A DNA stretch of 64,000 bases. Source: Methylobacterium bullatum. Its GTDB lineage: Bacteria; Pseudomonadota; Alphaproteobacteria; Rhizobiales; Beijerinckiaceae. The notes under the pieces were generated by a model. It ran no database searches and was not told the origin of the DNA. It was given only the letters and a program-made list of their open reading frames with translations. A program made the position numbers and the translations under genes. The stretch spans positions 4,190,001-4,254,000 of the forward strand of contig LR743504.1 in the NCBI GenBank assembly GCA_902712845.1, read 5' to 3'. Shown piece by piece: positions 60,858 to 64,000 of this stretch. Within the stretch, counting starts at the first letter, position 1; each line of letters opens with the position of its first letter.

Positions 60858-61645
60858 CGGCCACCCTCGAAGCACCGGCCGGCGCCTCCTCCATCGACCG
60901 GGGGGGAGCCCTGACCGTCAGGCGCGTCTCCCACGCCTTCGACATCGGCGGCACGCGCCTGCCCGTTCTCGACGACATCGACCTGACCATCGCGCCGGGC
61001 TCCTTCGTCGCCCTGCTCGGCCCTTCGGGCTGCGGGAAGTCGACGCTGCTGCGCCTCGCCGCCGGTCTCGAACCGCCGGAATCCGGTTTCCTCGCCCTCG
61101 ACGGTGGGACGATCGCCGGCCCCGATCCGGAGCGGCTCCTCGTGTTCCAGGACCCGACGCTCTATCCTTGGCGCACGGTGCGGGGGAATGTCTCCCTGGG
61201 CCTGGAGGCGCGCGGCCTGCTGCGCCGTCATCGCCACCGGATCGACGAGGCGCTGGACCTCGTCGGGCTCGTCGACTTCGCCGAGGCCTATCCCCACCAG
61301 CTCTCCGGCGGCATGGCCCAGCGCACGGCGCTCGCCCGGGCCCTGGTCAACGATCCGCGCCTGCTCCTCCTCGACGAGCCCCTGGGCAAGCTCGACGCTC
61401 TCACGCGCCTTGCCATGCAGGGTGAACTCGTCCGGCTCTGGCAGGAGAGCCGCTTCACAGCGCTCCTCGTCACCCATGATGTCGAGGAGGCCCTCATCCT
61501 CGCCCAGCGGGTGATCGTGCTGAGTGACCGGCCGGCTCGGATCAGGACCGAGATCGCGGTGGATGCCCCCTATCCCCGCCGCCGCGACGACCCGCAACTC
61601 CTGAGCCTGCGCACCGAGATCCTCGGTATCCTCGGGGAGAAATGA
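60851..61645 (+). CDS. ABC importer ATP-binding protein (NitT/TauT type)
   Basis: A 264-residue ATPase with Walker A GPSGCGKST, a Q-loop VFQDPTLYPW, the signature LSGGMAQRTALARAL, Walker B LLLLDEPLGKLDA and H-loop VTHDVEEAL. It powers the importer with the two preceding genes. The ATG lies inside the end of the permease gene. Confidence 0.93.
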   Translation: MVAATLEAPAGASSIDRGGALTVRRVSHAFDIGGTRLPVLDDIDLTIAPGSFVALLGPSGCGKSTLLRLAAGLEPPESGFLALDGGTIAGPDPERLLVFQDPTLYPWRTVRGNVSLGLEARGLLRRHRHRIDEALDLVGLVDFAEAYPHQLSGGMAQRTALARALVNDPRLLLLDEPLGKLDALTRLAMQGELVRLWQESRFTALLVTHDVEEALILAQRVIVLSDRPARIRTEIAVDAPYPRRRDDPQLLSLRTEILGILGEK

Positions 61646-61646
61646 C

Positions 61647-61715
61647 CGCCATCCGAGAGGGCAAACGACCGCCATCGGACGGGGTCAACATGCGCCATCC
61701 GACGGGCTTTACTCC
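61647..61715. repeat. three imperfect 23-base tandem repeats
   Basis: Units starting CCGCCATCCGA, CCGCCATCGGA and GCGCCATCCGA at 61647, 61670 and 61693 follow the stop codon of the ABC ATPase gene. The rest of the 333-base gap to the next gene shows no gene. They may form part of a terminator or operator array. Confidence 0.6.
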
Positions 61716-61978
61716 AAGGCGGACGATCCGCCGGATCCTGCGTGTTTCGCGCTCGAAACTGGCCTGGATTCACGCGGGCGGAGGATTGTAGGAGCCACAG
61801 GTCGAGAACGGGGAGGAATGCCCCCGCCCTCCCATGGATGACGCCCTCGTCCACCCCATCGTCCCGCACTCGGTACGGTCTGCGACAAACTGGGGACAGA
61901 TCGTGAATCGCGGGAGCCGAGTCGCGTCGGTCCACGTTTGCCGACTCCCGACATCAATGATGGGCAGCGCACTCCCCG

Positions 61979-64000
61979 ATGGCAAAACGCCGGACTAGGA
62001 CGTCTCCCGACAGCGCCTCCGAAGAGGTCGTCGCTCCCCTCGTTCCCATCGGCGCCCTGGCCGTGGCGCTCCTCGACCTCGTGGCCGTGAACAAGCCCCT
62101 GATCCACATGGTGCGCGAAACGCACCGGCAAGACGCCATCGCGGCCATCCTGCGCGCCCTTGCACCCGATCGCAGCGTGGCGATCTACCCGGAATGGGAT
62201 TGCCTCCCCTTCGACCGGACCTCACCGTCGCGCGGCGTCATGGGGCAGCGCACGGGCGTGTTGCGCTGGCTCACGGATGCCGCCGCCCTCCCCGATATCG
62301 TCCTGACGACCGCACCCGCACTGATCCAGCGGGTTCCACCGCCCGAGACATGGGCGGAGGCCCATCTCGAGATCCGCGTCGGCGACGATTTCGACCCCAA
62401 GGCGATTACCGCGACGTTGCAGCGCCTCGGCTACATCCTGGACGACCGGGTCGACGAGCCCGGCGAGGTGGCGGTCTGGGGGCGAACGGTGGACGTGTTC
62501 CCGGCTGCCGCGCCGCGCCCCTGCCGGATCGAGCACGAGGACGGCCGCGTCATCGCGATCCGGTCCTACGATCCGGTCTCCCAGCGCTCCCTGGCGGAGG
62601 CCGAGCGACTGGTCATCGACCCGGCCACGGAGATACTTCTGCCGGAGGGATCGGAGAACCAGTTGCGGCCCTTCACCGGTCAGGAGCATCAGCTTCCCCG
62701 CTTCTACCCTACGCTCACGACGGTGCTCGACTACGTTCCGGATGCCCGCCTTGTTATCGAGACCGGCGCCGAACAGCGCGCCGCCGCCTTCTTCGAACAG
62801 ATCGCCGAAGGGCGCGATGCCGGCGACCGGAACCGTGACCTCGGCGAGCTCTACCTCGACCCCCGGAGTTGGACGTCCCTTCAAGAGACGCGCCGCGTCG
62901 CCACCGCGTCGGCGGAGGAATCCGAGGATCTCGCGATTCCGGCCTTCGTGCGGAAGGCCCGTCCCAATGCGGCCCTCGCCGAGACCCTGCGCCGGCATCT
63001 CGAAAGCGGCGAGCGCATCCTGCTGACGGGACCGGAGGAGCCACTCGGCCGCCTGATCCGCGTCGCCGAGCGGGTGATGGGGCGCAAGGCCCGGCGCGTC
63101 GCGAACTGGACGGAGGTTGCCCGTGCCGGGCCCGGCGCGATCCTGGCGCTGGCCGCTCCCATCGAGGCGGGGTTCAGGGTACCGGGACAGGGTGTCTGCG
63201 TCATTGCAGCCGCCGACCTGTTCGGGAGCCGGGCCGCCGCTGCGGCCGAGGGCGAGCCGACGGCGAGCCTTCCCATCGGCGAGGTCGAACTGCGCATCGG
63301 CGATGTGGCGGTCGATCGCGACAACGGTCTGTGCGTCTTCGAGGGGTTGGAGCATGTCGAGACCGGAGCGGATGGCGGCGAGGACGCCCTGCGTTTGCGG
63401 TTTGCCGGCAACGCGATCCTGATGGTTCCCGTCTCCCAGGCCGACCGGATCTGGCGTTACGGGTCCGAAGTCGAGGCGGTGACCCTCGACAAGCTCGAAG
63501 GCGGGTCCTGGGGGCGTCGGCGTCTCGAAGCCGAGGCCTGCATGGCCAAGGCGGCCCGCATGATGCTCGCCGATGCCGAGGCACGCCGGGAGGTCAAGGC
63601 GCCGGTCCTGTCACCCCCGGTCCGGGAGTTGGAGCGCTTCGCCGCCGGTTTCGGATTCAATCTCACCGCCGATCAGGCACGAGCCGTGAACGGGGTGATG
63701 GGCGATCTCGCCTCGGGGCGGCCGATGGATCGGCTCGTCTGCGGCGATGTCGGCTTCGGGAAGACCGAAGTGGCCCTGCGCGCCGCCGCTGCGGCGATCT
63801 TCGCCGGTCGCCAGGTGGCCGTGGTGGCGCCCACCACCGTTCTGGCCCGGCAGCATGTGCAGACCTTCACCCGGCGCTTCGCCCGGTTCGGCATCGAGGT
63901 CGCCCATCTCTCCCGCCTCGTCTCGCCGGCCGAGGCGAAGCGCGTGAAGGCGGGGCTCGCCGACGGCAGCATCCGCCTCGTCATCGGCACCCATTGCCTC
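61979..64000 (+). CDS. Mfd-like transcription-repair coupling factor / DEAD-box translocase (partial, runs off the window)
   Basis: The first 674 codons, open to the window end. The N-terminal UvrB-like part has YPEWDCLPFDRTSPSRGVMG, typical of Mfd; a shortened CarD-like RNA-polymerase-binding region follows (IGDVAVDRDNGLCVFEGLEH). Then the translocase Walker A CGDVGFGKTEVALRA appears with VAPTTVLARQHVQTF. Mfd frees stalled polymerase and recruits UvrA. The spacing to the motor is shorter than in standard Mfd, so this may be a paralogue rather than the housekeeping gene. ATG 61979 is the first in frame near the gap. Confidence 0.85.
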   Translation, partial: MAKRRTRTSPDSASEEVVAPLVPIGALAVALLDLVAVNKPLIHMVRETHRQDAIAAILRALAPDRSVAIYPEWDCLPFDRTSPSRGVMGQRTGVLRWLTDAAALPDIVLTTAPALIQRVPPPETWAEAHLEIRVGDDFDPKAITATLQRLGYILDDRVDEPGEVAVWGRTVDVFPAAAPRPCRIEHEDGRVIAIRSYDPVSQRSLAEAERLVIDPATEILLPEGSENQLRPFTGQEHQLPRFYPTLTTVLDYVPDARLVIETGAEQRAAAFFEQIAEGRDAGDRNRDLGELYLDPRSWTSLQETRRVATASAEESEDLAIPAFVRKARPNAALAETLRRHLESGERILLTGPEEPLGRLIRVAERVMGRKARRVANWTEVARAGPGAILALAAPIEAGFRVPGQGVCVIAAADLFGSRAAAAAEGEPTASLPIGEVELRIGDVAVDRDNGLCVFEGLEHVETGADGGEDALRLRFAGNAILMVPVSQADRIWRYGSEVEAVTLDKLEGGSWGRRRLEAEACMAKAARMMLADAEARREVKAPVLSPPVRELERFAAGFGFNLTADQARAVNGVMGDLASGRPMDRLVCGDVGFGKTEVALRAAAAAIFAGRQVAVVAPTTVLARQHVQTFTRRFARFGIEVAHLSRLVSPAEAKRVKAGLADGSIRLVIGTHCL

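Noticed and set aside
1..64000. CRISPR arrays, tRNA or rRNA genes
   Set aside because: No regular direct-repeat arrays with spacers and no tRNA or rRNA signatures were noticed on reading; a covariance-model search was not possible here.

Overview
The window is a GC-rich alphaproteobacterial chromosome segment that holds almost a complete photosynthesis gene cluster (PGC). The oxygen-dependent cyclase gene acsF (no bchE seen), an AerR/PpsR regulator pair, bacteriochlorophyll a genes, spirilloxanthin-type carotenoid genes (crtC, crtD, crtF) and dense Hyphomicrobiales-style palindromic repeats suggest an aerobic anoxygenic phototroph close to Methylobacterium/Methylorubrum. The genus is inferred from gene content and order; no search was run.

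Layout. 1-5.9 kb (minus): bchC-bchX-bchY-bchZ-pufQ-pufB-pufA; pufL/M would lie beyond the left edge. 6.0-10.7 kb: crtE-crtF (minus), divergent from crtD-crtC (plus). 10.7-15.1 kb: an accessory stretch with a broken zinc-ribbon gene, a long hairpin repeat, an HxlR regulator divergent from an NmrA-like reductase, a remnant of a second reductase copy, and an IS4-like element. 15.1-17.8 kb (minus): crtI-crtB and a 50-residue membrane protein. 17.9-21.0 kb: a second accessory island of visibly lower GC, with a PIN protein, an XRE-ImmA/IrrE metalloprotease and a membrane protein. 21-41.1 kb (minus): a tightly overlapped 20-kb superoperon, bchF-bchN-bchB-bchH-bchL-bchM-lhaA-puhA-puhB-puhC-orf99-acsF-puhE-hemA-bchI-bchD-bchO. 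41.4-48.2 kb (plus): aerR-ppsR, then bchG-pucC-like-bchP-tspO-small membrane protein. 48.2-64 kb (plus): genes outside the PGC: a triheme cytochrome c, a beta-barrel protein, a TetR-regulated RND efflux operon, a NitT/TauT-type ABC importer and the 5' part of an Mfd-like translocase cut by the right edge.

How it works together. hemA feeds tetrapyrrole synthesis; bchI/D/H insert Mg; bchM and acsF make the fifth ring; bchL/N/B and bchX/Y/Z reduce the macrocycle; bchF and bchC modify the A ring; bchG and bchP attach and reduce the tail. The crt genes make acyclic carotenoids. pufB/A and puhA are pigment-protein subunits, with puhB/C/E, lhaA and the pucC-like protein as assembly factors. Near-perfect PpsR boxes (TGT-N12-ACA) lie before bchC, between crtE and crtD, at crtI, before bchG and, unusually, inside the 3' end of puhB.

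Most striking features. Long palindromic repeats sit in frame inside crtF, bchB, bchM, puhE and bchD. Three apparent one-base deletions lie within 1.4 kb of bchD-bchO, while every other PGC gene reads open. An uncharacterised PIN / ImmA-IrrE / membrane-protein module sits between crtI and bchO.
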